DNA of 64,000 nt from assembly GCF_014839805.1 (NCBI RefSeq), contig NC_051124.1:5208001-5272000 (forward strand), read 5' to 3'. The DNA is from Manduca sexta. Its lineage: Eukaryota > Arthropoda > Insecta > Lepidoptera > Sphingidae. Made by a program: the position numbers and the translations under genes. Each line of letters opens with the position of its first letter. The first letter of the stretch is position 1. Shown here piece after piece: positions 52,801 to 63,440 of the stretch. The notes below the pieces were generated by a model. That model ran no database searches, had not been told where the DNA came from, and saw only the letters and a program-made list of their open reading frames with translations.

Positions 52801-54786
52801 TTCACAATAATAATAATTATAAAGATACTGATTCGACATTGGTGTTAAATTCTGGAACCACTGAACCGATTTTGAAATCTGTTCCGCGAATACTAAGTAA
52901 ATTATTTATAAGTGCTGTAGAATATTGTATTCTAGGTAAATAACGCAGAGGTGCCGCGAGCAAAAACTTTTTCCAACAGTCTATTAGCGAGATCTTGGAT
53001 GGCCTATAATGGCTTTAATTGAAATGGCAAGCCATATTCCCACGTTATTCATTTTATAACTGAATGAGCGATCATAATTTTGTACTCTTGTTTGTTCGTA
53101 TATAACAAATCTTAGGTTTTCGCTATTATAGCAGGGGTTTGGGTATCGTAGCTTGAAATTAAATAACTTATTTTAGATAATATGTGGGTTGGTACATTTT
53201 GGCATAACTGGGTAAAAAATCAATTTATTTAAATTTTACTGGACTCCTACTTGTGGATAAAAAGTGATATGTCATTATAGGTTCTTAACTAAGACAAGAA
53301 CAATAATGATAAGGCGCGTATTTAGAAACGTTACATAGCTAGTTTCGTCTCTATGCTGTGATAGTAAATCTGTTTTTTAGTGCTTTCAACATGTCAGCAT
53401 GCGCAGTAAATGGGTATAGCAGCACTCTTTGGCTAATATTGAGATACAAGTTTACTACTGTTCGCTGTCAGGTTTAAAAAAAATATAAAAGCCACAGATA
53501 ACTATGAAATTGCCGATACTATGCATACGGCCGCACTGTGTGTCTTTTAAATATTGTTTATGGATACGGTTGTCTCTTTAGTAAGATAACTTTTACAATC
53601 TAAATAATTTGATATATTTTCTTCGACCTCATCTAGAACAAAGACTAGACTAAACTCTATTAATAACAGGATTAAAGTATTACCTCTATACTTATACGTG
53701 TCTCAGTTTCAAACATTGGAAACGAACTCCACGTGACTTGGCACATTTTAGGTTACAAATATGCAATAAATCAAAAAAATTCTAGACATTTTTATCCTAT
53801 TTATTTTTAGCTTTGAATTTAATATTTACATACTTAAATATTATTTGACAAAGACCTTGGCAGGGTAAATATGTGCAGGAAGTGTTTTACAAACACCAAA
53901 TAAGATGTTTTTTGTGTTTAATCAATTAAAGTTAAATATTTCCTGGATTTAATTATCTACATCTAATATTGCAACATACTAGTTTTTCATGATATATAGG
54001 TTGTGGTTGACTTGTTTATAACATTAATTTAATGATACGACCTATGACATATAAATTACCAAGCTTCAACGATTATTTATGATTATCCTTTTATAATAAT
54101 TATGGAGTTACGCAATTCACTAATAATCATGTTTAATAACTCCAAGCAAACTTAACATTTTTAAGTCTTTAAAAACATTATAACATCATTAAAACAATGA
54201 TTTATATACATTTTTATGTAGAGAACTCTGTGAGACAATGATACCATAAAAGTAATTAATAGCAAAAAAAAATTACTTATATTTACGCTACAAACTTAAA
54301 AATGTGTAAATTTTAACTCAATAAAAAAAATACAACGATTAACCTTTTTTAATTACACTTTACAATAAACGCCCCTTCATTAAACAATACATGTAGAGGC
54401 ATTATATACTTTTGGAATTTTTCCTTTATTGCTCTCGTAATAACTATGAGCGAAATAAGTTAAATATACTAAAATAACTCACCCTGTTTGTTAATATCCC
54501 ATAAGACTATAGTACATCCGAGTCTTGCGAGTCTCAACGCTATGAGACTGCCGAGTCCGCCGCCGCCCCCGGTCACAACGGCCACACCCCCCTTCAAGTC
54601 CTTCTTAGGCTTCCCCACTATAGTCCTGTATATAGCCTGGATAACGTATCCAGCACCGACGATGACAAACACTATAACGTCTATAATGGCTTGCACGACG
54701 GTGTATTTGTCCCGCATACATTCAGGGATCTCTCGGGTGAGCGGGCCCGGCCGCATCCCGTTGATGTATTCTTGCGTCTCAGACAT
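31821..54786 (-). CDS. Short-chain dehydrogenase/reductase, SDR16C / 17-beta-HSD11-like, complete
   Basis: NAD(P)-dependent oxidoreductase of the family that oxidises retinol or 17-beta-hydroxysteroids, usually on ER or lipid-droplet membranes. Six coding exons, 5' to 3': 54786-54483, 35621-35497, 34285-34175, 33862-33615, 32940-32824, 31992-31821. Sum 1077 nt (358 residues plus stop), with all phases consistent. A hydrophobic segment at about 32-52 should anchor the protein in the membrane. The Rossmann motif is T72-GGGGGLG with Asp97 after strand 2, which favours NAD. NNAG is at 149-152. The catalytic residues are Asn174, Ser202, Tyr215 and Lys219 (YCSSK). The last exon adds a proline-rich tail ([16 protein letters not shown]) not usual in this family, making the protein longer than the typical 300-310 residues. 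Substrate cannot be predicted. Intron 1 is about 18.9 kb. Confidence 0.93.
34560..34735. repeat. GC-rich segment in SDR intron 2, probable repeat relic
   Basis: Between two AT-rich stretches lies a GC-richer block with CGGAAGCATTCCGGCTCGGC and CTATCTCGGGGAAATAGAC. The composition and sharp boundaries suggest an old SINE or LINE tail. It has no open frame. I do not recognise the family. Confidence 0.3.
37215..37400 (+). repeat. Tail-like relic of a dispersed element
   Basis: CAGAAACTGTGGAACGGATT then TCGACGAAATTTAGCACACG is a phrase (fall below 'gattttgatgaaattt...cacac') found at the ends of many lepidopteran non-LTR elements and SINEs. It is noncoding. Confidence 0.4.
38185..38460 (+). mobile_element. 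Old, diverged SINE of the same family
   Basis: Box-B-like CGCAGGTTCAAAACCC near 38207 and body blocks such as TTATCGCTCGCTTTAACGGT and AGTAGAGATCCGTGTCCAGC align with the SINE at 17862-18201, but with many substitutions and small deletions. It is an older insertion. Confidence 0.65.
40550..40883 (+). pseudogene. Non-LTR retrotransposon, 3' end of reverse-transcriptase ORF, frameshifted
   Basis: The first part reads [27 protein letters not shown] in one frame. After a frameshift near 40620 it continues as [20 protein letters not shown] in another, ending in a C2H2 knuckle ([21 protein letters not shown]). This order is typical of the C terminus of LINE polyproteins in insects. No catalytic part of the reverse transcriptase remains nearby, so the copy is dead and 5'-truncated. 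It lies antisense to the host gene, in intron 1. Confidence 0.75.
41018..41140 (+). repeat. Dispersed-repeat fragment downstream of the LINE relic
   Basis: GGCAAACGACCAAGGTGACC then GCCTGATGGTAAGCAACATC is a phrase repeated throughout Lepidoptera (GGTCACCTGATGGTAAG type). It lies only 135 bp after the LINE frame and may belong to the same insertion or to a separate SINE. Confidence 0.5.
45070..45320. repeat. GC-rich island in SDR intron 1, unassigned
   Basis: Contains GGGCCGGCCCGTCCATAGGG, an alternating GACGCGCGCGCC run, GTTGCCCGGGCGCTAGGTCC, and after poly(A) runs CGCTTGGGGCGCCGAAGTAT. It is sharply GC-rich compared with both sides. No protein or tRNA is seen. It is probably an old element of a family I do not recognise. 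Confidence 0.35.
46534..47191 (-). pseudogene. Unassigned coding-like stretch, two overlapping frames
   Basis: Frame A starts with ATG at 47191 and runs 95 codons to 46904. It has a hydrophobic segment ([16 protein letters not shown]) and then a Cys-containing part ([20 protein letters not shown]). Frame B is open from 46995 to 46534 (153 codons, with no ATG near its start) and is rich in Thr, Lys, Asn and Ser. The two overlap by about 90 nt on the same strand, which is what one frameshift in a former gene would leave. A SINE begins about 5 bases upstream of the frame A ATG. I recognise no family. It could be a decayed secreted-protein gene, a transposon ORF, or chance. Confidence 0.3.
47197..47420 (+). 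mobile_element. tRNA-derived SINE of a second family
   Basis: The head TTGGTGGCGTAGTATTACGA looks like box A, and AGGTGCGATCCCCGGG near 47240 looks like box B. The body has the widespread phrase ATATGGCAATAGGCTCGTCC, followed by CATCACATCATGGGACAG and CGTCGGTTGTGCCTCTGCCT. It ends in a GT microsatellite. Confidence 0.7.
47421..47442 (+). repeat. GT microsatellite
   Basis: An imperfect (GT)n run at the 3' end of the SINE, interrupted once by CT. It probably grew from the SINE tail. Confidence 0.8.
47443..47655 (+). repeat. Dispersed repeat, GGGATAAAAGTCCC type
   Basis: CCGGGATAAAAGTCCCACTA, TAGCCTATAACCTTCCCAGG and TCAGCCAAATCGGTTCAGTC are phrases found in order in many lepidopteran elements (non-LTR/SINE tails). 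It directly follows the SINE and microsatellite. Confidence 0.6.
48750..49111 (+). repeat. Dispersed lepidopteran repeat, copy 2
   Basis: Shares GATTCTAGGTCGACGGGAAG, AGACAGACGGATAACAAAGT and the end TTTTGAGATACGGAACCTTA with the repeat at 11250-11726, in the same orientation. It is truncated at its left end. Confidence 0.6.
49679..49915 (+). CDS. Candidate small membrane-protein ORF (78 aa), uncertain
   Basis: The frame from the ATG at 49679 starts [20 protein letters not shown], has one hydrophobic helix ([16 protein letters not shown], about residues 31-47), and ends with a polar, basic tail ([11 protein letters not shown]). The frame is open upstream of the ATG too, to at least 49643. 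It lies inside SDR intron 1 on the opposite strand. There is no recognised family, promoter or poly(A) evidence. A frame of this size can arise by chance in AT-rich DNA, so this is only a candidate. Confidence 0.15.
   Translation: MSIHRGGRMFLNHKINKRSITFKNKNTLYNFFFSILFLMFIGTLNTFLETVLPMTIKWVIPKLYEIHCKKNHLNQTTR
51225..51330 (+). repeat. Tail relic of a dispersed element
   Basis: Contains TTTTTTCCAGGATAAATATT, TTCCCGGTATTAAGAGTCTG and AGTAGCCTATAGCTTTCGAT, which resemble the GGGATAAAAGT...AGTAGCCTATA block at 47443-47655 in a more diverged form. Confidence 0.4.
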
Positions 54787-54873
54787 GACGGTTATATGCT
54801 TATTTATTTAAACACAATCAGTCACTTAGCATCACTTTTTATCACAGTCTGGTGAAGTGTTGAACTTTGATAC
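54787..54873 (-). other. 5' UTR part of the dehydrogenase exon 1, with splice acceptor
   Basis: On the minus strand a strong acceptor (TTTTTTTTATTTCAG) ends at 54874. Bases 54873-54787 would then be 87 nt of 5' UTR before the ATG at 54786. This implies a further noncoding first exon upstream, at higher coordinates. Confidence 0.45.
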
Positions 54874-56321
54874 CTGAAATAAAAAAAACGACAATATTAT
54901 TATCATGTAGTTATTGCAATAGTGGCTGTGTGGAGGACGATTTATTTACGAATAAATAGATCTTTAATGTCGTATATTATTAAATTTGCTTTGATTTCTA
55001 TTTTCATTTAATTCTTCTTCTTTTTCAAACACCCTTTACATACATTAAGTAAAAAGATTTAATGAGCGCAATGTGTACAAATGCTGAATGAAATATAATG
55101 AAAGAAACATGTATTTGATTCAAAATATATCATTGTTATTGCAATAAAACCAAGAGGAAACCATAAAAAATATATAAATACACATAATATGTAAATTCAT
55201 TTTTCATCATAATTTATATGGGGAACTTGATTCTTTGAAATATCTTATTAAAGAAAACGATCGTGGCCTAAGTTATTATGAGTGTTAAGAAACGTAGAAC
55301 GATTAGTATTTTAAAATATGAGTTTTTTTTTAAAGATATTTGTAAATCTACGATACTTAACGACAATCGCGAAATACTTAGTGAATAATATAGGATTTTG
55401 ATGTTACAAACTCCATAGTTCGATATGACTGATTTGGAAAAATAACATAACGATGTCGCGTTCTTTTACTTTCATTTACATATCATAAAATTATTGTATT
55501 GTGTACATATTATAAAAAAATCTCATGACTATTCTGATTCAAGTGTTTGATACTCGTGTTAAATTTTTCTAAGCCCGTGGTCGCTGTGGTGAGCTAATGA
55601 TTAAGATTTCTCTAGTACCGTTATCATTCGGCCGTCATTTCTAACATCAATTTAGTAAAAAAAACATATTGACGTCAACAACAAACCTATAAAGTTGTAT
55701 AAAATATCTTTTCGAACAAAAAATTAAGATAATTAACAGAGATATGTAAGCATATTTGGCCTTAAAACAACCGGCTATAATAATACTTTATAATAGACCA
55801 TAAAATTACCATTGATAATTATAAATAAATTAACATCCATATTTTATTATGTAGTATATAATTTTATTTATTTTTTTCTTTGCGCGCAGTTTCTCCGTCA
55901 TTAAAGTGAATTTCCGGGATAAAAGAAGGCTCTACTCTAGCATAATTTAGCTTCCTTTTGATGAAAGACTTTCCGAATGAAAACAGATTACCACCTTTAT
56001 GAAAATTTACAATACTTCAAACTTTACCCTTTCAATGTTAGTAGACACTCATAGAAAATAAATCAGCACATTACACGTTTGTTTGCATTATTTGCTTATT
56101 AAATATATTATTTAACCTAAAGGCAAATATATGGTCGGATATTGAGCCACATCTTACTCCATAGCTGTGTGTTAATAAATATCTCGATGGGGCTTGGCGA
56201 ATGCCAATAAGGCCTTCGCAAGAGCGACATGTTAGTAGGAAATATTGACAGCGCATAAATACATAGGTACTGATATTTAGGTGTGAAATAACTCAATTAT
56301 CATTTTTAAATACTATATTTA

Positions 56322-56622
56322 TGAGACGAGTCTCCGCAGGTTCAAATCCCAAGGGCACACACCTCTGACTTTTCAAAAAAAAATATGTGTGTATTCTTTG
56401 TGAATTATCGCTTGCTTTAACAGTGAAGGAAAACATCGTGAGGAAACCTGCATGCCTGAAAAGTTCTCTATAGGAATTTCGAGGATGTGTGAAGTCTACC
56501 AATCCGCACTAGGCCAGCGTGGTGGACTAAGGCCTAATTCCTTTCAGTAGTAGAGGAGGCCCGTGCCCAACAGTGGGACAGTATATAATACAGGGCTGAT
56601 ATTATATATTATTATTATATGT
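56322..56622 (+). mobile_element. tRNA-derived SINE, 5'-truncated
   Basis: Begins just before box B (CGCAGGTTCAAATCCCAAGG) and then follows the SINE at 17862-18201 closely to the CAGGGCTGATATTAT tail. Box A is missing, so it lacks a complete polymerase III promoter. Its high similarity suggests a fairly recent insertion. Confidence 0.85.
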
Positions 56623-56959
56623 ATGGCTATCATAAACATTAATTTACGAGTTACGTCATATGAGTGAACGGCTGTTAGAGCATCATAGAGTTAAATATCA
56701 AGTAGTGCTATGAAAAAAAATATGATCAGTATATGTTTTATAACTTCATAATAATGAGGCGGTTGATTATAATACACTGCTTGGTTTAAAGGCCAATTTT
56801 GGGAATTCATTGTGATGACTAACGAGTCCACTTCGTCCTTGATCACTCGGAGTATTGTCCATGATTGTGTTCCCTAAGAGTATCTCGGTCGCCATCGTAA
56901 CCAATTACACACTGTCGGGTATGGCCGATTCAACTAGTGAGTGTAGGGTTTACCTAGTC

Positions 56960-57020
56960 GATGCAGCTGGTCTAGTGCGTGGTAGCAGACTTCACATATC
57001 TTTGAAATTGTTATGAGCAC
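56960..57020 (-). mobile_element. Short diverged SINE fragment, inverted
   Basis: GTCTAGTGCGTGGTAGCAGA then CTTCACATATCTTTGAAATT matches the reverse complement of the SINE body, as in the copy at 19396-19540, with several changes. Confidence 0.5.
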
Positions 57021-57694
57021 TTGGCATGACCTTAAGTTATTTTTTTTATTACCCACTATAGACTATTCATCAATGGCCAACCTTCACAATCTAATTAGCA
57101 TAATTATCAAACATTTGATTTATAGATTTATGGATTGATTTATAGATTTACCTATAAAGGCCTTTGGTAGAATTGAATGGTTCCTTCGACTTAGTTTCTA
57201 ATATTGTTGTACAACAAAGAGTAAAAGAAGTCAAATAAAGAAATAGGTACATGCATACACCATCATTATTTAACTCGTTCGAAATGAACATAAAACGAAT
57301 TCGGTATTTAAATAATATCACACCATAACCAGTACAATTATAATTGAAAGTTAATTAGAATAAATCAGCATGTTTCCGTTAAAGCATGTAAGGTTAGCGA
57401 TTGCACTTTGACAGATTCCGTAGTTTTTTCTGAATTCTTATAATTCACTCCATGATAATTTGTAATTTTATGGAACTAATTTACCCATTATGATAAGAGC
57501 AGGGTACCGCTATAAATCTATGTTGTTTAACCGTACATACTAAGGTTACTTCTACCGTAAAAAATACAGGAAATCAATGCATTAAGTACACCTCTCTATA
57601 CTTTTGTTAAAATTATGTTTGTAAATGGTTTAAATGGGTGTACTTAATAGTAAAGTTAGCCAGGGATTACTCTCTCGTTCACACATAGATGATG

Positions 57695-57800
57695 TCGCAA
57701 TGGCGCTGCGGCGCGGCCGGTGAATGCAATGCATTGCACAAACCGAACTCCGGCCGTGCTCCGCGCGGGTACCTACCACGTTATGGCGTGAAGGTCGCGT
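57695..57800. promoter_or_regulatory. GC-rich block, possible promoter or first exon of the dehydrogenase
   Basis: CpG-containing, GC-rich sequence (for example GGCGCTGCGGCGCGGCCGGT and CTCCGGCCGTGCTCCGCGCG) in otherwise AT-rich DNA, with a perfect 14-bp palindrome TGCAATGCATTGCA inside. It is 2.9 kb upstream of the dehydrogenase ATG on the minus strand. A GTAGGT donor-like site occurs on that strand near 57773. A promoter or noncoding exon is a guess; an old element is an alternative. Confidence 0.25.
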
Positions 57801-59459
57801 CAATAGCGTTTTCAGAGTCTGCCTCTTTCTGAGATCTTGAAATGTGCGACCTTAGAGTTATACCAGTAATACTGTGTAAAACTAACTGTTCTAGTCATGG
57901 AATTGTATAATATCATAAGTAGTAATCATTAATAATTCATTTGTTCTAATATTAGAACAATAGGGTAAGTATTTTTTACAAAGTATTTTTTACATCAGCG
58001 AAATTTTAGTCCGTGCATACCTATTCTATCCATCCACCATCATTATATCTTGAAAGAACGTAATGGAAAACATGTTTCTGTAAGCATTCTATAATAAAAA
58101 AAATCTTTACAAAATATGATTTAATGGTTGTTGTAAAAATAACAAAAGGAAATAATTAACTGTAATTGTACCCGACGGTTAGGTTAATGCATGTCATCTG
58201 TAAAGGTGACACAAGATGATACCTACACTACAAATAGTGTAGGTGTGTGAATAATCTGCGCAAGGAGAAAATATATATTTATTTTTCTGAAAAAGAAAAG
58301 CAAAAGTTTCGTCCTTGTCTGACAATCGAATCTAGTTCAAAGATTCAAAACTAACAGTTTACTTAAAACGAGGGAACTTGATGTTTAGCGAACTGACTGG
58401 ACCCCAAACGTTCTAAAATTCATATGATTCTGATTAAAGTGTGTGAATGGAATCATATAACACAGGAATTGTGTAAGGAATAATTATTCGCGGTAGTAAT
58501 GTGGTTTAAATGTAACCAAATTATAGAGCGAAGCTGCATAAGCTCAATTAATAATGAGTTACCGCAAAATACTACCAAAAGAGGAAGATGTATTCGAAAT
58601 AGAATAAAAACATTAAAAAATTGAGAAATCCTTAAGAAACAGAAGAATAAATAAAAAACTTTGCTGTAGGATTTATCTCTGACTTGAAAAACAACATTGC
58701 CTTTTTTGAATCTTTATTTTTTTAAATGTTACCAAATCTTTTTATTTAGTATTCAAATATTTCATAATTACCATCCAAGCAGCATTCTATTGCATTACAA
58801 TAAATGTGCGAAAATAAAAATCATATAAACAATGAAGTAAAACCATTGTTTCAGTCACAGAAATATGATGGAGTCGCAATAAAACAAAAATACAAAATAT
58901 CATACGATTTATATCTCTTATAAGCAAGGATCTCACAACTTCATGAATTGACAAGTCTAGTGTTATTGCGCAGATATTAATTGCAAACGTTAAAGTTCCT
59001 TATATCGATCGTAGTTATTGATTAACAACACTTTGTCACATTATCAATCATAGTCAAGGATAAGAAATTAAAAAATAATTTACGGAACAATCTATTCGAA
59101 CACAAAACCTGTTTTTACGTATTAGTATAATGAACTAAACCCAAAATTACGTTAATTCTCGCACAGACATAAAAAACGTCATAAAACTTTGATGTATTAA
59201 TCATATTTTTTACCGTTTAGCATGTAGCTATTATACTAGGCAAACGGGACTTTTTACGATGCAAATAATAACTTGTTTGACTCTATCCAATGTGAGGTTT
59301 CTTAGAATTCATCAAATCTGAAAGTATAAAAACGTCAATAAAAGTGTTGTAGGTATGGAAATTTCCACGAGCGACTCATTACCTATATATTTTATTGATG
59401 ATAAGTAATTAACCAGTCTTTTAATATAATAATCGATTATTTATAATCTTCCAATCTAT

Positions 59460-59924
59460 AGTTATGTCAGACGAGATGCGAAATGTCAGCTTATTTAATA
59501 ACCTGTCCTTATCTTACTACAATATATTGTCGGCAACACATTTTTATCCCACACATTACAAAAAGGATTCGAGTTCCGTTTTAACGCGTGCCCACAATGA
59601 ATCCCCAGAAAGTTTTATCGACTTTGAAATAGGACCCAAAACTTCCAATCCACAACTATACGTTGTCTCTTGATGCCTACCACATTTCAGGCCAACATAA
59701 TTGTGTCGGAGGGATCACGAGCTCTCGTTAGTCAACATCCATTCCAATTACTATCAGGTTCAGTAGAGCCACTTTGCCATGGCCCTATTAATAAAAAAAA
59801 ACCTTACGAGTTGCAAGTTTCGCATAATTTTGGGTTCAATACCAAGTCATGGAGATTGTTTATTATATATCCCGGATCAAGGATAATTATCGGGAATTCC
59901 TACATACGCTTCGAGAAGAAATAG
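59460..59924 (+). pseudogene. Unassigned coding-like stretch in two frames
   Basis: Frame 1 (59464-59673, 69 codons) reads in part SVLTRAHNESPESFIDFEIG. Frame 2 (59670-59924, or from GCC after a TTTCAG at 59690) reads in part VSEGSRALVSQHPFQLLSGS and ends YPGSRIIIGNSYIRFEKK. GC is clearly above the flanks, and the amino-acid make-up looks protein-like. An ATCTATAG acceptor precedes the first ATG. The join between the frames is too short for a normal intron, so a frameshifted gene relic or the last exons of an unseen gene fit better. No family is recognised. Confidence 0.3.
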
Positions 59925-60720
59925 TGACATGACAAGCCAATAATATTAAACTAGCGGTCGTCCAGTGTTCGACCTTGGAATTTAACATACTTATACATTT
60001 GTAACACATTTTACACATTTTATTATAATACACAAATAAAAAAAATCTAGACTCCTATCCTATATTATAAGCTATAATTATGCCAAATATAACACTCATA
60101 GGTGCGCGCTATGTGCTTAAAAAGAGTGCAAAGGTATTTATATACAGATTTTAAGTAGAAGTACTCACGAGGTCTAAAAGTTGCGACCAAATTACGGGGA
60201 AAATAAATTATTAGTTAACTTAATTCACAGATATACACTATTTTTCACTTTAATTTTGTACCTCCATTCACATCCCTGTTAATATTTAAAACTACTGAAC
60301 AAAAATACGCATTTTGACCTCTGCATCATAATAGTACAAAAAGCGATCTTTGCGCAAAACCTATTCGTGATTCTTAACTTTTTGCGTCTCAACAAAAAAT
60401 ATAAGAAACAGGAAGGTTGACGTCATTGTTCCGTGAGGCCATATCTAGATATCAATATGAGTATAAGGACATAGATATAAGTATAACAAAATTAAGTAAA
60501 TTAAATTAAAACAATTATTATTATATATAACTTTTGTACATTGCAGTACGCAGAACTTGAGTCGAATATTCAAAACATGGGCCCAGACACACATATCACC
60601 AAACTAATAAAATGCATACCGTTGTTTTTATTAATATTATACAGTATTCGTTGCGTATATTGTCTAATCATCTCCAGTCAGCCGTTACTGCTAAAGGTGT
60701 TGAGTTGGTTTTGATCGACC

Positions 60721-60780
60721 ATCTCTTTACTAGTTTTTTTTGTGATATTGTATTTCACAAAAAAGTACTAGTAAAGAGAT
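60721..60780. repeat. 60-bp foldback hairpin
   Basis: The two ends are near-perfect reverse complements: ATCTCTTTACTAGT at 60721-60734 pairs with ACTAGTAAAGAGAT at 60767-60780, and the TTTTTTTGTGA arm continues the pairing with one small bulge, leaving a loop of about 9 bases. It could be a foldback element, a cruciform site, or a small hairpin RNA. Confidence 0.7.
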
Positions 60781-61857
60781 TAAGATTAAGTCTGATATAG
60801 ATATTCTCTGTCGTAGGTGTCAATTTAGATAGGTAGCTGGATAGAATGTTGTTACGCGTGTTTAGAAAGTGCACAAAATTCTTAGGCAAAGTTATGTCAC
60901 CCAAATCTAGTTAACTTAAAGGCGCGAATGAAATCTTGATTATATTCCTAAATATCTGGTGTCTTGGAATAACCGAATCGAAAAAAAATTATGATCTTAA
61001 TATTGTTATTACACATCATGGAATAGAAGATCCTGTATAAGTTAGGATTTTCACGATGAATTTTATTACGTTTCGAAGTCCAATCATTCGAAGGTAATTT
61101 AATATATTTTTCATACAAGATCTATGATCTAAGCACTTAATAATTTGGACGTAATCTATAGACAAAAATTTTCGCCTGTTATTTTTTAACCAGTATTTAG
61201 TAATCATCCATAATTTATGAACCGTATACGAGGATCTTAATATAAATAAACAATGTTTCGAAATATAGATATGGCACTAACTGTCTATTTCTTAATATCT
61301 ATGCTAATATTGATATAATACAGCGATTAATCATGCTGGTGTTAACGATACAATGTAACTTATGCAACTAGGTAATACGAGTTTGTGATAAAAACATCAT
61401 ACATATTATGTAGAATTCTGAGCCTTAATTAGAATAAACTAGAGGTGTTGCGGATATTTACATCAGGACCCTCGGTTTCCGCAGTAATGGTGATATTCTG
61501 CACCACTACGGAACAAAATTGCATATGAAAAATCAGAGACAATGATCTTTATTGAATCTCAATAAATTTTTAAAATATTCATTAAAAAATGTTATAACAA
61601 GAAAATAGATTATGAAAATTATAATTAATAGTTTCATCGTGCGCATTTTATGACTTGAAAAGACTTCTTTCCATTAAAATAAATTCGCTTTTGGCGTAAA
61701 CACTTCTACAGTGTGAATCGCATATTGACCAAGATTGTTTTCTCAATGCGCCGGAGAGATTTAATAGATTTCAATTCTCAAATGATTATTTCGGATACTT
61801 ATTTTATACGCGCGACTTCAATTAACAAAAATATTCACAAGGAGATGTGTCTGGTGA

Positions 61858-61995
61858 TCAAAGGGGGCCGGGTATAGTACTAAGTTCGGTGATCACTTCG
61901 TGAGAAATAATATTCTCATTATCAATAGCTGTTCTGGCAATATGAACTGTGGCACCATCCTTTTTAAGCGACTTCAAAAATAAATTACTTATTTC
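61858..61995 (-). other. Short coding-like segment, unassigned
   Basis: On the minus strand a frame reads KKDGATVHIARTAIDNENII then SHEVITELSTIPGPL and stops at 61860-61858. The block is richer in GC than its flanks. No start codon, no clear acceptor and no known family are seen. It may be a pseudoexon or gene fragment. Confidence 0.2.
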
Positions 61996-63129
61996 TTAGT
62001 TCAAAAAACATACGTTTGTTTAGTCTTCATTTTAAACCCCATTTACTGATGGTAATGTTTTCTTTTGCATTGGATCTATAGCTTTGGAAGGGTATTATTT
62101 TAATTTAATTGGAATTGGACCTTGGGCTTCGAAGTTGTAGTAGAGAACTCATCAAAACGAAGTAAGATTTATGTTTTAATATGTAACGAATAGCAAATAA
62201 AATTACATTTAAAAAATTAATGACCTTAAAAACCACAACATATGGAAATAAATCGCATGTTATGCGATATTGTATATAAAATTATTAAAACACGAGCAAT
62301 GAAATCTCCTTTGATATTTTTGTTATTATGTTTATACGCACATAAAATTACTCTAAAAATTTGTTGCTAAAATGTTTCGTTTGGGCTTCATGTGTGTTTA
62401 AAGTAAAAAAAATCCAGCGGACTCTCTAAATACCTTCAAAAAACTCAAAAAAATATATATATCCGCAACATCCCTACTATTAACAGATTTCTACTCATAT
62501 TCTTTAATTGTTTGTAATATGGATAACATATTTAAGTCCAAAAGGTGCCGCCTTGACAATAATATTGCAACATATCGCTTTCCCCGACGAAAACGTCTAT
62601 TAACTTTAATAAAAAAAACATTCACATAGGATATAACGGCCGTGAGAATGGAATAATTCTCACCCAAGTATATTAATCACATAAACAAAGTAAAGTGCAT
62701 TATTACTAAAACGACAATAGAATTTCAAGTCACTGTTTTCAAACATTAGATCTTGGGTAATGGTATTTTATGCACAGAAAATAGTCTTTAATATAGAGCA
62801 CCAGCTTAAGCTCATGACATCGCTCGTGCGTAAATATCGGTTGAATATTTCTATATTACTATTACCGCTATGTTTTTACATAGCCATAAAAACACCTTAA
62901 TATTAGACTAGTGGCCACCCTCGGCTGCGCTCGGGTACAATTTACTTCCGAACGAAAGTTCGCCCATGTTAAATTAATAAGTATCACTATCAGTAATGTC
63001 TATTTCTGTTCCCTTGATTGACGATGTAACTTTCACGTGTCAACATTTTATCGTATTTAGATATTCATCAATTTTACAACATTCGTCTTATAAGGTAATA
63101 AATAAATATTTTTGTAATGAACACGTTAA

Positions 63130-63440
63130 TAGTTCACATTTTAAATAGTGCTGAAAGTTCGCGTAATAAACCCTATTGAGAGGTCACGCAATAAGCGGTG
63201 TTGAGAATTCACATAATAAACAGTGTTCGGAGTTCACGTAATAAACAGTGTTCGAAGTTCAAGTAATAAACAGTGTTCGGAGTTCACGTAATAAACGGTA
63301 TTGAAAGTTAATGTTATAAACAGTGTTGAGAGTTCACGCATTAAACAGGGCTGAAAGTTCATGCAAGAAATAATGTAGAAATTCACGTAATAAGCTTTAG
63401 ACCTCACATAATAAATTGTGAATCTATGCAATGTTGAGAT
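63130..63440 (+). repeat. 25-bp minisatellite, about 11-12 units
   Basis: The unit is close to AGTTCACGTAATAAACAGTG plus TTCGG/TTGAG. Central copies (about 63205-63305) are nearly identical, while outer copies are diverged and the last ones change length. A minus-strand frame (63431-63234) is open only because the repeat lacks stops in that frame. Confidence 0.85.

Larger units (their letters stand above)
35622..54482 (-). other. First coding intron of the dehydrogenase gene, 18.9 kb
   Basis: A very long AT-rich intron with several mobile-element relics and a few unexplained open frames, each listed separately. The stretches 35622-37214, 38461-40549, 41141-45069, 49116-51224 and 51331-54482 hold nothing else I can recognise, apart from frames that look like chance (for example 43832-44136 on the minus strand). 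Confidence 0.6.

Noticed and set aside
63130..63440. A CRISPR-like array
   Set aside because: Units are contiguous with no unique spacers, in a eukaryotic genome; it is a minisatellite.
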